Source: Pseudomonas fluorescens (GTDB lineage Bacteria > Pseudomonadota > Gammaproteobacteria > Pseudomonadales > Pseudomonadaceae). Taken from it: a DNA stretch of 64,000 nucleotides. Position numbers and translations under genes: made by a program. This document shows, in pieces, positions 1-7,103 of this stretch. Location of the stretch: assembly GCF_902497625.1 (NCBI RefSeq), contig NZ_CABVGX010000008.1:1-64000 (forward strand). The letters are read 5' to 3'. Every line of letters begins with the position of its first letter. Within the stretch, counting starts at the first letter, position 1. The notes below the pieces were generated by a model that had not been told where the DNA came from, did not search any database, and saw nothing but the letters and a program-made list of their open reading frames with translations.

Positions 1-2
1 AT

Positions 3-79
3 GCACTCGTAGCTCAGCTGGATAGAGTACTCGGCTACGAACCGAGCGGTCACAGGTTCGAATCCTGTCGAGTGCACCA
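3..79 (+). tRNA. tRNA-Arg(ACG), copy 1
   Basis: 77-nt cloverleaf with encoded CCA. The anticodon stem CTCGG/CCGAG encloses the loop CTACGAA, giving anticodon ACG, which after inosine modification reads CGU, CGC and CGA. The T arm carries GGTTCGAATCC. Confidence 0.97.
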
Positions 80-150
80 TTTAAGAGTTGTTTGCAGCAA
101 TGCAAATGACTTGGCTTCAACCAGTTGTGATCTGGTATAAAACCACATAT

Positions 151-227
151 GCACTCGTAGCTCAGCTGGATAGAGTACTCGGCTACGAACCGAGCGGTCA
201 CAGGTTCGAATCCTGTCGAGTGCACCA
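151..227 (+). tRNA. tRNA-Arg(ACG), copy 2
   Basis: Identical in sequence to the gene at 3-79, with the same anticodon loop CTACGAA and encoded CCA end. Confidence 0.97.
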
Positions 228-298
228 TTTAAGAGTTGTTTGCAGCAATGCAAATGACTTGGCTTCAACCAGTTGTGATCTGGTATAAAACCACATAT

Positions 299-375
299 GC
301 ACTCGTAGCTCAGCTGGATAGAGTACTCGGCTACGAACCGAGCGGTCACAGGTTCGAATCCTGTCGAGTGCACCA
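299..375 (+). tRNA. tRNA-Arg(ACG), copy 3
   Basis: Identical in sequence to the gene at 3-79; third unit of the 148-bp array. Confidence 0.97.
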
Positions 376-446
376 TTTAAGAGTTGTTTGCAGCAATGCA
401 AATGACTTGGCTTCAACCAGTTGTGATCTGGTATAAAACCACATAT

Positions 447-523
447 GCACTCGTAGCTCAGCTGGATAGAGTACTCGGCTACGAACCGAGCGGTCACAGG
501 TTCGAATCCTGTCGAGTGCACCA
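447..523 (+). tRNA. tRNA-Arg(ACG), copy 4
   Basis: Identical in sequence to the gene at 3-79; fourth unit of the 148-bp array. Confidence 0.97.
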
Positions 524-594
524 TTTAAGAGTTGTTTGCAGCAATGCAAATGACTTGGCTTCAACCAGTTGTGATCTGGTATAAAACCACATAT

Positions 595-671
595 GCACTC
601 GTAGCTCAGCTGGATAGAGTACTCGGCTACGAACCGAGCGGTCACAGGTTCGAATCCTGTCGAGTGCACCA
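595..671 (+). tRNA. tRNA-Arg(ACG), copy 5
   Basis: Identical in sequence to the gene at 3-79; fifth unit of the 148-bp array. Confidence 0.97.
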
Positions 672-742
672 TTTAAGAGTTGTTTGCAGCAATGCAAATG
701 ACTTGGCTTCAACCAGTTGTGATCTGGTATAAAACCACATAT

Positions 743-819
743 GCACTCGTAGCTCAGCTGGATAGAGTACTCGGCTACGAACCGAGCGGTCACAGGTTCG
801 AATCCTGTCGAGTGCACCA
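743..819 (+). tRNA. tRNA-Arg(ACG), copy 6
   Basis: Identical to the other five copies. After its CCA end the spacer sequence is lost and a terminator hairpin follows within 7 nt, so this is the last unit. Confidence 0.97.
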
Positions 820-825
820 AACACC

Positions 826-854
826 AAAAAGCCTGCGTCTAACGCGGGCTTTTT
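826..854. terminator. Bidirectional terminator after tRNA array
   Basis: The hairpin with arms AAAAAGCCTGCG and CGCGGGCTTTTT has an A-run before and a T-run after it, so it can stop the tRNA array on the plus strand and the convergent gene ending at 839 on the minus strand. It overlaps the last codons of that gene. Confidence 0.85.
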
Positions 855-1357
855 GCTGTCCGGGATTTGGCTTTTTCTCTGGTGCAGCCTCTCTCGTCAA
901 ATTCGATGTGTGCGCTGCGACCTCGCTTGGTGGCGTACCGATAGGTTGTGGCGGAATTGCGAATGCTAACCTTGTCGGGTTTGCCCATTGCGCTTTCCAC
1001 CTCTTGCAGGGTCATGCCGGCGACAATCCGCTGATTGATGATTGCTTCACGTCGCTCTCTGGCGCTGGTCAGGTTGCCGCATTTGTCCTCGATACTGCCG
1101 ACGACTGTCGGCTCGCGCCTTTTAAACGTCATACCGGATGTTTCTCGCGACTCCGCTTCCGGCATCAATCCCACGACAGATCCCGGCGTAAAAGTGCGCA
1201 CCTCCTGAACCAACAAACTTTCCCCGGCAGCGCAGCTCAGTGTCGTGAACGTAACGCGTCCATCGCTGGCTTCGCATCGGTGCACAGAGCTCGCGCTTGC
1301 TGCAAACGACAGGCAGGGCAGGGCTGTCAGCAAAAGATATCGGATAATAGGTGGCAT
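839..1357 (-). CDS. Exported DUF4124-like protein with SmpA-like tail
   Basis: A 172-residue protein with an N-terminal signal peptide (hydrophobic residues about 7-18, followed by an AxA-type cleavage region near FAASASS). Residues 25-55 (HRCEASDGRVTF...CAAGE) resemble the start of DUF4124 domains, and residues 110-140 (RIVAGMTLQEVESAMGKPDKV) resemble the SmpA/BamE repeat, a pattern common in Pseudomonas envelope proteins. The ATG at 1357 is preceded by GGAGGA at good distance; an upstream ATG at 1447 would add 30 residues without a ribosome site. Function unknown. It converges on the tRNA array and shares its terminator. Confidence 0.8.
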   Translation of the reverse strand: MPPIIRYLLLTALPCLSFAASASSVHRCEASDGRVTFTTLSCAAGESLLVQEVRTFTPGSVVGLMPEAESRETSGMTFKRREPTVVGSIEDKCGNLTSARERREAIINQRIVAGMTLQEVESAMGKPDKVSIRNSATTYRYATKRGRSAHIEFDERGCTREKAKSRTAKSPR

Positions 1358-1549
1358 ACGAGCGTCCTCCATGACGGTGTGCTGCGAAGCGTAGCCGCTA
1401 CATTTTTCCGCGCCGGTGTGTTTTCTTTTCCGGATGAGTCGTCGCATTTGCAGGCATCAGGAGGCTGCTCAGGTTTGTCTCGCAAGCGCTTGTTTAAGCC
1501 GCGATTTTTTAACGTTAAAAACCGTTGGGCGGTGTATCATTGCGCCCGT

Positions 1550-1564
1550 CAGCCCCGCCGGGGC
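1550..1564 (+). other. Hairpin in the mgtE leader region
   Basis: AGCCCCGCCGGGGCT is a perfect short stem with no T-run after it, about 115 nt before mgtE. It may be part of a 5' leader structure; nothing ties it to a known Mg2+ riboswitch. Confidence 0.4.
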
Positions 1565-1679
1565 TTGTGGAATACCTCCATGGACTTACCCAGTAGTTAC
1601 TCAGTAAACCGTTTTTCCAATCATGAATTGACTGATTGATCCTTCCGGCGTGCCCCGCTGCTGGGAGTGGAGTTCGCCT

Positions 1680-3122
1680 ATGTCTGAAGTTGAAGTAAAG
1701 AAAACACAAGAAAGCCTGCAGGACCGCCTCGCTCAGGTCGTTGAGCTGTTGCAGCGTCAGCGCGTGGTCGAAGACCTGACGCATCGCCAGGACGGCCCAA
1801 ATAACGACCGTATCGAGAACCTGGTTCATCGACAGAACCTGGTCGAGCTGCAACGCAAGCTTGATGACCTGCACTCCGCCGACGTCGCCTACATCCTCGA
1901 AGCCTTGCCGCTGGACGAGCGCCTGACGCTGTGGCAGCTGGTCAAAGCTGATCGCGATGGCGACATCCTGCTCGAAGTGTCCGACTCGGTGCGCGAAACG
2001 CTGATCGCCGACATGGACGATCATGAGCTGCTGGCCGCCGCCAAAGACATGGACGCCGACGAACTCGCTGACCTGGCTTCCGAGCTGCCGCGAGATGTCG
2101 TCCATGAGCTCATGGAAACTCTCGATAGCCAGCAGCGCGAACGCGTTCGCTCGGCCTTGTCCTATGACGAGGAGCAGGTCGGTGCGCTGATGGACTTCGA
2201 GATGGTGACGATCCGTGAGGATGTCAGTCTGGAAGTCGTATTGCGCTACCTGCGCCGTCTCAAGGAATTGCCGGGCCATACCGACAAGTTGTTTGTGGTC
2301 GATTACGACGGCGTGCTCAAGGGCGTGTTGCCGATCAAGCGTCTGCTGGTCAACGATCCGGACAAGCAAGTGGCTGAGGTCATGGCCAGCGACCCGGTGA
2401 GTTTTCATCCCGACGAAGATGCCTACGACGCCGCACAGGCATTTGAACGTTATGACTTGATCTCGGCTCCCGTCGTTGACAAGAACGGCAAGCTCATCGG
2501 CCGTCTGACCATCGATGAAATGGTCGACCTGATTCGTGAAGAGAGCGAAAACGAAGTGCTCAACATGGCGGGTCTGCGTGAAGAGGAAGACATTTTTGCC
2601 TCGGTCTGGAAGTCCCTGCGTAACCGTTGGGCCTGGCTGGCAGTCAATCTGGTCACTGCCTTCCTTGCTTCTCGAGTCATCGGTCTGTTTGAAGGTTCGA
2701 TCGAGAAACTGGTAGCGCTGGCGGCGTTGATGCCGATCGTGGCCGGTATCGGCGGCAATTCGGGTAACCAGACCATCACCATGATTGTTCGAGCCATGGC
2801 GCTGGATCAGGTGAGCACCGGTAATACATCACGTCTGATGCGCAAGGAACTGGCAGTCGGCTTGATCAACGGTCTGGTCTGGGGTGGGGTGATCGGTGTC
2901 GTCGCCTATCTGCTGTATGACAGCTGGTCTCTGGGCGTGGTGATGACCGCAGCAATGACACTCAATCTCTTGCTTGCCGCTTTGATGGGCGTGTTGATTC
3001 CCATGACGCTGGTGAGGCTGGGTCGCGATCCGGCGATGGGTGCCAGCGTGATGATCACCGCGATGACCGACAGCGGCGGCTTCTTCATCTTCCTGGGGCT
3101 GGCGACAATTTTCCTGCTCTGA
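1680..3122 (+). CDS. mgtE: Magnesium transporter MgtE
   Basis: MgtE is a homodimeric Mg2+ channel of the inner membrane, gated by Mg2+ binding to its cytosolic part. The 480-residue protein shows the expected order: an N-terminal helical domain (about 40-145, with LHSADVAYILEALPLDERL), two CBS domains (about 150-275), the connecting plug helix, and a C-terminal channel of five membrane segments (about 310-480). The pore signature PIVAGIGGNSGNQT is present. The ATG at 1680 follows GGAGTGGAG; an in-frame start 30 nt upstream is less likely because the family begins near here. In Pseudomonas mgtE commonly lies downstream of csrA and a tRNA cluster, which fits the left edge. A strong terminator follows at 3134. 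Confidence 0.95.
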   Translation: MSEVEVKKTQESLQDRLAQVVELLQRQRVVEDLTHRQDGPNNDRIENLVHRQNLVELQRKLDDLHSADVAYILEALPLDERLTLWQLVKADRDGDILLEVSDSVRETLIADMDDHELLAAAKDMDADELADLASELPRDVVHELMETLDSQQRERVRSALSYDEEQVGALMDFEMVTIREDVSLEVVLRYLRRLKELPGHTDKLFVVDYDGVLKGVLPIKRLLVNDPDKQVAEVMASDPVSFHPDEDAYDAAQAFERYDLISAPVVDKNGKLIGRLTIDEMVDLIREESENEVLNMAGLREEEDIFASVWKSLRNRWAWLAVNLVTAFLASRVIGLFEGSIEKLVALAALMPIVAGIGGNSGNQTITMIVRAMALDQVSTGNTSRLMRKELAVGLINGLVWGGVIGVVAYLLYDSWSLGVVMTAAMTLNLLLAALMGVLIPMTLVRLGRDPAMGASVMITAMTDSGGFFIFLGLATIFLL

Positions 3123-3133
3123 TTTGAAGTGCC

Positions 3134-3165
3134 AAAAAAACCCGCCAGATCAGCGGGTTTTTTTT
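3134..3165 (+). terminator. Rho-independent terminator of mgtE
   Basis: The stem AACCCGC/GCGGGTT lies 12 nt after the mgtE stop and is followed by eight or more T residues. Confidence 0.9.
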
Positions 3166-3182
3166 ACCTGAAATTCGGACAA

Positions 3183-3211
3183 AAAAAAGCCGGCAATCAA
3201 GCCGGCTTTAA
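3183..3211 (-). terminator. Rho-independent terminator of amrZ
   Basis: The stem AAAGCCGGC/GCCGGCTTT is preceded on the plus strand by an A-run, so it ends minus-strand transcripts. It lies just after the amrZ stop at 3225. Confidence 0.9.
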
Positions 3212-3224
3212 GCGTTCGGGTGTA

Positions 3225-3551
3225 TCAGGAAGCGTCTGCGGCCAATTCTGCGTCGTGAGCAATCAGCGAAACCAGAGCATTCTGCTGGCGGTGCGAGAGC
3301 TGACGGAAACGTTGCAGCAATTCACGTTCGTGGAGTGACAGCTCCGGGCTGTCCAGGCGCATGCTAAGTTCTTCGCCCAGTGCACCTTCCTGAATAAGGC
3401 TTTGCTCGAGGCGCGCGATGATTTCGGAGTTCATGCTGCGATGATGATTGCGAGCCACCTCGGCAATGCGTTCACGCATTCCGTCTGGCAGACGTACGAC
3501 GAACTTGTCAGCCGTACGGCTGGAATAAATTGCCTGTTTCAATGGGCGCAT
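3225..3551 (-). CDS. amrZ: Ribbon-helix-helix regulator AmrZ
   Basis: AmrZ (AlgZ) is an Arc-family DNA-binding protein that controls alginate, motility, c-di-GMP and biofilm genes in Pseudomonas. The 108-residue protein matches the remembered P. aeruginosa AmrZ over nearly its full length: a flexible N-terminus, the RHH core (residues about 12-66, with [16 protein letters not shown] forming the DNA-binding strand and [16 protein letters not shown] the second helix), and the C-terminal tetramerisation part ([18 protein letters not shown]). It stands alone with its own terminator. In P. aeruginosa the promoter needs the envelope-stress sigma factor AlgU; no convincing AlgU site was found here upstream. 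Confidence 0.95.
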   Translation of the reverse strand: MRPLKQAIYSSRTADKFVVRLPDGMRERIAEVARNHHRSMNSEIIARLEQSLIQEGALGEELSMRLDSPELSLHERELLQRFRQLSHRQQNALVSLIAHDAELAADAS

Positions 3552-4013
3552 ATATTTAACCGGTTAGTTCAGGGGAGCGGTTCTCGGGATTGGCCGCAGG
3601 ATGTCTGATAGGACAAGAACTCTGGCCAAATGTTCAACCTGAATTGATAAGGGCTCGCATCATGCCTCAAAGCAGCCAGTTCGTTGGCGTCAATTCTGTG
3701 ACAAATATTGAACTGAATAGCGGCTATATGCCAGCACCAATTGTCAGAAATGCGGACTGGTTGGAAATCTGCACGCATCCACATCACTGCCGCGTCCAGC
3801 TGTACCGCGCATGCAAAGACGCATAGCGGTGCAGGCTTTGCGGATTCGACCACCGTTCCCTACGTTATAGAGGATAGTGGCATATGGCCGAATTACTAGT
3901 GGCAGTTTGGCAAAGACCAGAAATCATTATGGATGGCAGATAGCAAGCGCCCAAGGCGGCCAGAGAGTGACCGGGTCTCGAAGGCTGGCGGGGGGAAAGG
4001 AGTTGCAGCGAAA
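3552..4013. other. Intergenic region upstream of amrZ
   Basis: About 460 bp without a credible gene. It must hold the amrZ promoter. The only AlgU-like candidate on the minus strand (GAACAT, 16 nt, TCCTA near 3615-3645) is a poor match. The open frames here have neither ribosome sites nor recognisable products. Confidence 0.5.
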
Positions 4014-4193
4014 TCAGCGCAGTACCGGATCAAATTTGAATTTGCGCCCGGCTATCAGCGCCAGAAGGAAGAAAGTCGAGAAGATGCCGCACGCGATCAG
4101 AGGCAGAGTCAGCACCGAGGTCTGAACGATAGCGAAATGAATCGCACCGCTCAGAAGGGCCAAGATGAAAAATCCCGCGGCTGATTTGGACAT
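4014..4193 (-). CDS. Small two-segment membrane protein (59 aa)
   Basis: A 59-codon gene with ATG at 4193 behind a clear AGGAG nine nt upstream. The protein MSKSAAGFFILALLSGAI... has a hydrophobic stretch at about 6-30 and another at 31-48 (PLIACGIFSTFFLLALIAG), then a short basic tail KFKFDPVLR, so it is probably an inner-membrane hairpin with both ends on the same side. It lies 22 nt after the gene at 4216-4449 and is almost certainly cotranscribed with it. I do not recognise the family. Confidence 0.75.
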   Translation of the reverse strand: MSKSAAGFFILALLSGAIHFAIVQTSVLTLPLIACGIFSTFFLLALIAGRKFKFDPVLR

Positions 4194-4215
4194 GCTTTGC
4201 TCCTGAAAATATCAA

Positions 4216-4449
4216 TCAAAATACCAAACGGTCGGAAGTTGGCGCGACCGGCAGGGAGCTTTGCTCACTGACTTCCTGGCCGATGAATCCACGGTGATTA
4301 TTCATGACAGCCAACTGAGGCGCCTTTTGGACCTGGAGGTAATGCGGCATGTGCTGGGCTACCGGATCGGTGCTGTTATCCGGGGCGAAATGAAAACCCA
4401 CCAAAACTGCCAGTGCGACCGCATTCGAGAGTACAAGGGCGCTGTTCAT
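4216..4449 (-). CDS. Small protein with N-terminal membrane anchor
   Basis: A 77-residue protein with one N-terminal hydrophobic segment (ALVLSNAVALAVLVGFHFA, residues 4-22), then a polar stretch rich in Gln, Pro and Ser, so it is either anchored or exported. The ATG at 4449 follows ACGGAGG at 8-9 nt. Together with the 59-codon gene downstream it forms a two-gene unit led by a sigma-54-type promoter at 4483-4500, suggesting nitrogen- or motility-linked expression. Family not recognised. Confidence 0.75.
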   Translation of the reverse strand: MNSALVLSNAVALAVLVGFHFAPDNSTDPVAQHMPHYLQVQKAPQLAVMNNHRGFIGQEVSEQSSLPVAPTSDRLVF

Positions 4450-4482
4450 GAGGATGACCTCCGTTTTCTTTGTAAACAGCTA

Positions 4483-4500
4483 AAGCAGCCTCCGTGCCAA
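4483..4500 (-). promoter_or_regulatory. Sigma-54 (RpoN) promoter
   Basis: Read on the minus strand the site is TTGGCACGGAGGCTGCTT: the -24 element TTGGCACG is exact, and the -12 element is CTGC instead of TTGC with correct spacing. It lies about 36 nt before the ATG at 4449, which suits a 5' leader of 20-25 nt. Confidence 0.75.
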
Positions 4501-4738
4501 CAGTCTAACCCCTATTAAATCCTTTAAAAACAGTAGATTAGCGTAATTTTTGCCACTCGATGCGTTGCGTTTTGCACGGCGACGATTTCAGTGTCATGCA
4601 AATTGCACGGCGGGCTATTTCCGCTTCGCTATATGCCTGTTGCCTACACTTAAAAGGCCCTACGGACTACATGACAAAAACAGGTATGACCGTTACCATG
4701 CACGCCGTCCATCGCTGCTGATTTGCGATGCGACTTGT

Positions 4739-4815
4739 GTCTCAGTAGCTCAATTGGATAGAGCATCCCCCTCCTAAGGGGAAGGTTGCAGGTTCGAACC
4801 CCGCCTGGGACACCA
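4739..4815 (+). tRNA. tRNA-Arg(CCT)
   Basis: Complete 77-nt tRNA: acceptor GTCTCAG pairs with CTGGGAC, the anticodon stem TCCCC/GGGGA encloses CTCCTAA, so the anticodon is CCT (reads AGG). The T stem has one mismatch. The CCA end is encoded. Its 3' part from 4769 is the attachment site of the element that follows. Confidence 0.95.
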
Positions 4816-4816
4816 T
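4769..4816 (+). repeat. attL: 48-bp repeat within tRNA-Arg(CCT)
   Basis: The 48 bases from the anticodon stem to one base past the CCA are repeated exactly at 15199-15246. The copy here keeps the tRNA intact, as is usual for tyrosine integrases that use tRNA 3' ends. Confidence 0.93.
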
Positions 4817-4966
4817 ATAATTCAAGGGCTCCAGCGTTTTGCACGAACTAGCCAAAAGGCTCATGGGTGCAGAGCGGGTGCAGTAGGAAAGTAACGCCTG
4901 TTCATGGCTGGCTCCACCGGGATCTGGCCAAGCCTTTAAATCCGCTCTGAATTTCGAATTCTTCTA

Positions 4967-5109
4967 GTCCAAAAATTGGACAGCACCAGTCCAAAAATTG
5001 GACCTAGGTTTTCCGGTTGGGTCTGGTTGCAGAGCGGCACCGAATTAACGGTCCAAAAAATGGACTGCTAACGGCCTTTTTGAATGTTTTGTTAGTCCAA
5101 AAATTGGAC
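4967..5109. promoter_or_regulatory. Four-copy palindromic operator array with promoter
   Basis: GTCCAAAAATTGGAC occurs at 4967-4981, 4989-5003 and 5095-5109, with the variant GTCCAAAAAATGGAC at 5051-5065. Copies 1 and 2 are 22 bp apart, two helical turns. Copy 4 overlaps a possible -35 (TTAGTC, 5092-5097) that sits 17 bp before TATAAT (5115-5120), so a protein bound there would block a plus-strand promoter. Related sites appear at 5324-5337 (ATCCAAAACTGGAT) and 6964-6977 (ATCCAAAGCTGGAT). Confidence 0.75.
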
Positions 5110-5378
5110 ACCCTTATAATTTACCATCCATCCGAACCATTCTTTCCCTTGCTGAGGGTCACCGCTGAGGCTGTCCGTGTGTGCTCGATCGTGTGACGGG
5201 CAGAGTGGTGAGAACGCCACGCTGTGTTGAAACCTACACACTGTGTTGATTCCGACACGCTCGGGGCTGCTCGCGTAATTACCAGATGCCCCAGAATTGG
5301 TTCATGGTCGGATTTGAGATCCATCCAAAACTGGATGCATCTCCGAGACAGACCACATGGGCCGATTCGGACCTGGGA

Positions 5379-5407
5379 AGGCACCACCCCGCTACAGGGT
5401 GGTGCCT
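5379..5407. other. Strong 11-bp hairpin after small-gene operon
   Basis: AGGCACCACCC and GGGTGGTGCCT are perfect arms with a 7-nt loop. It lies 27 bp beyond the end of the minus-strand gene at 5434 and may stop or protect that transcript, although no T-run follows on either strand. Confidence 0.6.
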
Positions 5408-5433
5408 GGCCATACTACGAAGGTTTCGTGGTT

Positions 5434-5739
5434 TCAGTCATCGATGCCCGGCCGCTTGCCGACTTCACCCCATGCCGAGCCCACGTGGCGATGCTTCCAG
5501 CAGAAGTTGCCGCTGAACGTGCGGATCTGCTCCAGGTGTCGCGCGATTTCGCAGGCCAGCTCGTTATCGTAGCCGCCCATCGCCGGCACCACGAAGGCGA
5601 GGAGGATTTTGTCGAGGCGCTGCATCTCCTCCCGGGCAAAGTTCATCGAGCACATATCGCGGCCATCGAGGACGGCTGTTTCCGAAACGACCTGGCCTTC
5701 GATGTGCTCGAGGTCGATGACCATCAGTTCACGGTTCAT
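5434..5739 (-). CDS. Small element protein, unknown function
   Basis: A 101-residue protein beginning MNRELMVIDLEHIEGQVV, overlapping the preceding gene in ATGA, so translation is probably coupled. The middle (NFAREEMQRLDKILLAF) looks like an amphipathic helix. No membrane segment and no motif I can name. It is the last gene of a minus-strand operon of at least three genes (6272 down to 5434), of the kind usual in temperate phages. Confidence 0.6.
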   Translation of the reverse strand: MNRELMVIDLEHIEGQVVSETAVLDGRDMCSMNFAREEMQRLDKILLAFVVPAMGGYDNELACEIARHLEQIRTFSGNFCWKHRHVGSAWGEVGKRPGIDD

Positions 5740-5960
5740 ACGGCACCCCCTTCAACTACCGGAAAGTCGGTAGTTAGCATGACTGCCCAATTGATCGCGC
5801 AGTTGTAGGAGAGGATGGCCAGCACCTGAGAGAGCCCGGCCGGCGTGCGTGGGTTAGCGATCGTGCCCATTGCGAAGGCAAGGAGCTCTAAAACCACTGC
5901 CGTCTCGGCGATGATGTCTTGATTTTCGGTGCCGTTAGTGGCATTTTGATACAGTTGCAT
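5736..5960 (-). CDS. Small element protein, unknown function
   Basis: 74 residues beginning MQLYQNATNGTENQDIIAET. The ATG at 5960 follows GAGGGACACGTC; a start 63 nt earlier lacks a site. The protein is helix-rich with a mildly hydrophobic centre (AVVLELLAFAMGTIA) and looks like a small phage accessory protein. Its stop overlaps the next start in ATGA. Confidence 0.6.
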   Translation of the reverse strand: MQLYQNATNGTENQDIIAETAVVLELLAFAMGTIANPRTPAGLSQVLAILSYNCAINWAVMLTTDFPVVEGGAV

Positions 5961-6053
5961 GACGTGTCCCTCAAAGTTGCGTCGTGTGGCAGCCTTCCCG
6001 GTGTTAGCGCACCGGGTTGGCACCTATTCAGATTGGCAAAACTCTTTGCCGGT

Positions 6054-6272
6054 CTACTGCTTACCCTTCTCCGCGATCCAGCCCGCCGCCCAGCTCAATG
6101 GGTCCTTCGACGCCATCGGCTTGAGTGGCTTCCCGTCGCGTGCTGCCTGCTTACCCTCCTCCTCTGTCTCTTTGTGAATCCAAAGTGCGGTTAGCTTGTA
6201 GCCCGCTGCCCGCTGGCGTTCTTTGAATGCCCTCTGCCGCAAAGCGTTGGGATTTTCTGGTTGGTCTGCCAT
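6054..6272 (-). CDS. Small basic protein of the element
   Basis: 72 residues, lysine- and arginine-rich at the N-terminus (NALRQRAFKERQRAAGYKL), ending DPLSWAAGWIAEKGKQ. The W-x-x-GW ending is reminiscent of ribosome modulation factor (Rmf)-like proteins, but this is weak. ATG at 6272 follows AGGAAGG. It is the first gene of the operon 6272-5434 and starts 13 bp after a TTACTAGTAA palindrome that probably controls it. Confidence 0.65.
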   Translation of the reverse strand: MADQPENPNALRQRAFKERQRAAGYKLTALWIHKETEEEGKQAARDGKPLKPMASKDPLSWAAGWIAEKGKQ

Positions 6273-6284
6273 CTGCCTTCCTGA

Positions 6285-6327
6285 TTACTAGTAACGTGGA
6301 GCAATCTTGCCATTGGGTTACTAGTAA
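6285..6327. promoter_or_regulatory. Paired TTACTAGTAA operators
   Basis: The perfect palindrome TTACTAGTAA occurs at 6285-6294 and 6318-6327, 33 bp apart (about three helical turns), directly before the ATG at 6272. Flanking bases extend the symmetry partly (ATTACTAGTAAC and GTTACTAGTAAT are mirror images of each other). Confidence 0.75.
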
Positions 6328-6482
6328 TGCAATAGGGGGATGCAAAATAATTGCAGGCCCCTTGTTAGGAACTGTTAGGGCGATCGCATTCAAGTGAATG
6401 AGATGTCGGAAATATTTCCCGCATCTACCAGCGCCAGACCCCGAAGTTTTGGGAGCTGCTGATGTCACGGGATCGCGTGCTA

Positions 6483-6610
6483 TCTACCCAGTAGATGGGT
6501 AGTTTCGCGACCAGGTCGTAAAAGGGAGTTTTCCACCATTGGTGGGGGTCTCCCTCAAATTGAGGAAAAGTCGCCGAAGAGTACAGATGTGCTCCAACCT
6601 CGGATTGAGG
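6483..6610. promoter_or_regulatory. Cluster of four short inverted repeats
   Basis: Within 130 bp lie CTACCCA/TGGGTAG (6483-6501), CCACCATTGGTGG (6533-6545), CCTCAAATTGAGG (6553-6565 region) and CCTCGGATTGAGG (6598-6610). The last two are versions of one motif, CCTCNNATTGAGG, about 45 bp apart. No gene is seen here; the next genes are at 6272 and 6830 on the minus strand. Confidence 0.6.
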
Positions 6611-6629
6611 CTGAACGAATCGTTCACCC

Positions 6630-6830
6630 CTACAGGCGCATCTGACGAATCACCTGGCGCGGGTCGGCACCGGTAGAGATCGCTGATATCGCGTCCCGGG
6701 TGAGCTGGTCGAGTGCTTGTTCCTCGAATGCCGCCGCCATGGAAGCAGCTTTGCGCACGATCAGCACGGCCAGCTCTTGGGGAAACTCCACAGCCGGCGG
6801 TGGAAGGTAGTCGCAGTCGATGACGGACAC
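6630..6830 (-). CDS. Small element protein, unknown function
   Basis: 66 residues starting with GTG at 6830 behind GGAGATTCCC. Sequence MSVIDCDYLPPPAVEFPQEL then a helical part (VRKAASMAAAFEEQALDQL). No membrane segment, no family recognised. Two perfect palindromes lie upstream at 6860-6871 and 6924-6937, suggesting repression in the integrated state. Confidence 0.6.
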   Translation of the reverse strand: MSVIDCDYLPPPAVEFPQELAVLIVRKAASMAAAFEEQALDQLTRDAISAISTGADPRQVIRQMRL

Positions 6831-6859
6831 GGGAATCTCCTCAGATTTGAGTGCATCAG

Positions 6860-6937
6860 GTCAGGCCTGACAGCAGGTCGGAACAGGCGTTGCTGGACCG
6901 CAAGCGCTATTGTGATCGTCTGTCACGTTTAAACGTG
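6860..6937. promoter_or_regulatory. Two perfect palindromes upstream of gene at 6830
   Basis: GTCAGGCCTGAC at 6860-6871 and CACGTTTAAACGTG at 6924-6937 are perfect 12- and 14-bp palindromes in the promoter region of the minus-strand gene starting at 6830. Confidence 0.6.
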
Positions 6938-7103
6938 GGGTGTTACATCGCCGGCGGAGGATCTATCCAAAGCTGGATGCATTAATCCGCGACACGTTTC
7001 GCAAATCAGCAAATTGTGTCGCGACATCTGAACAACCGAATGGGAGACGAGGCGGAACGTTTAGAATCACCAACGAACCATATTTAGAATGGCCAAAAGC
7101 AGA

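Larger units (their letters stand above)
3..819 (+). repeat. Tandem array of six 148-bp tRNA-Arg units
   Basis: Six identical tRNA-Arg(ACG) genes start at 3, 151, 299, 447, 595 and 743, exactly 148 bp apart, and the five 71-bp spacers between them look identical as well. Positions 1-2 match the end of a spacer, so the array may continue to the left of the window. Such identity between spacers points to recent duplication or gene conversion. Each spacer holds a small hairpin (ACCAG/CTGGT arms) and a TATAAA box about 10 nt before the next tRNA. Confidence 0.95.
4816..5433. other. Left-end non-coding region of the element
   Basis: About 600 bp without a supported gene. It holds four GTCCAAAAATTGGAC-type palindromes, a TATAAT box, two CTGTGTTGA repeats (5222 and 5241, 19 bp apart), a further related palindrome at 5324-5337 and a strong hairpin at 5379-5407. 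Confidence 0.6.

Noticed and set aside
50..827. Repeated 66- and 108-codon frames across the tRNA array
   Set aside because: They read through tRNA genes and simply repeat with the 148-bp unit.
3569..3853. A 94-codon gene upstream of amrZ
   Set aside because: No ribosome site, no composition or family support, and it lies over the expected amrZ promoter.
5121..5387. An 88-codon minus-strand gene in the operator region
   Set aside because: No ribosome site; it overlaps the operator and repeat signals and has no recognisable pattern.
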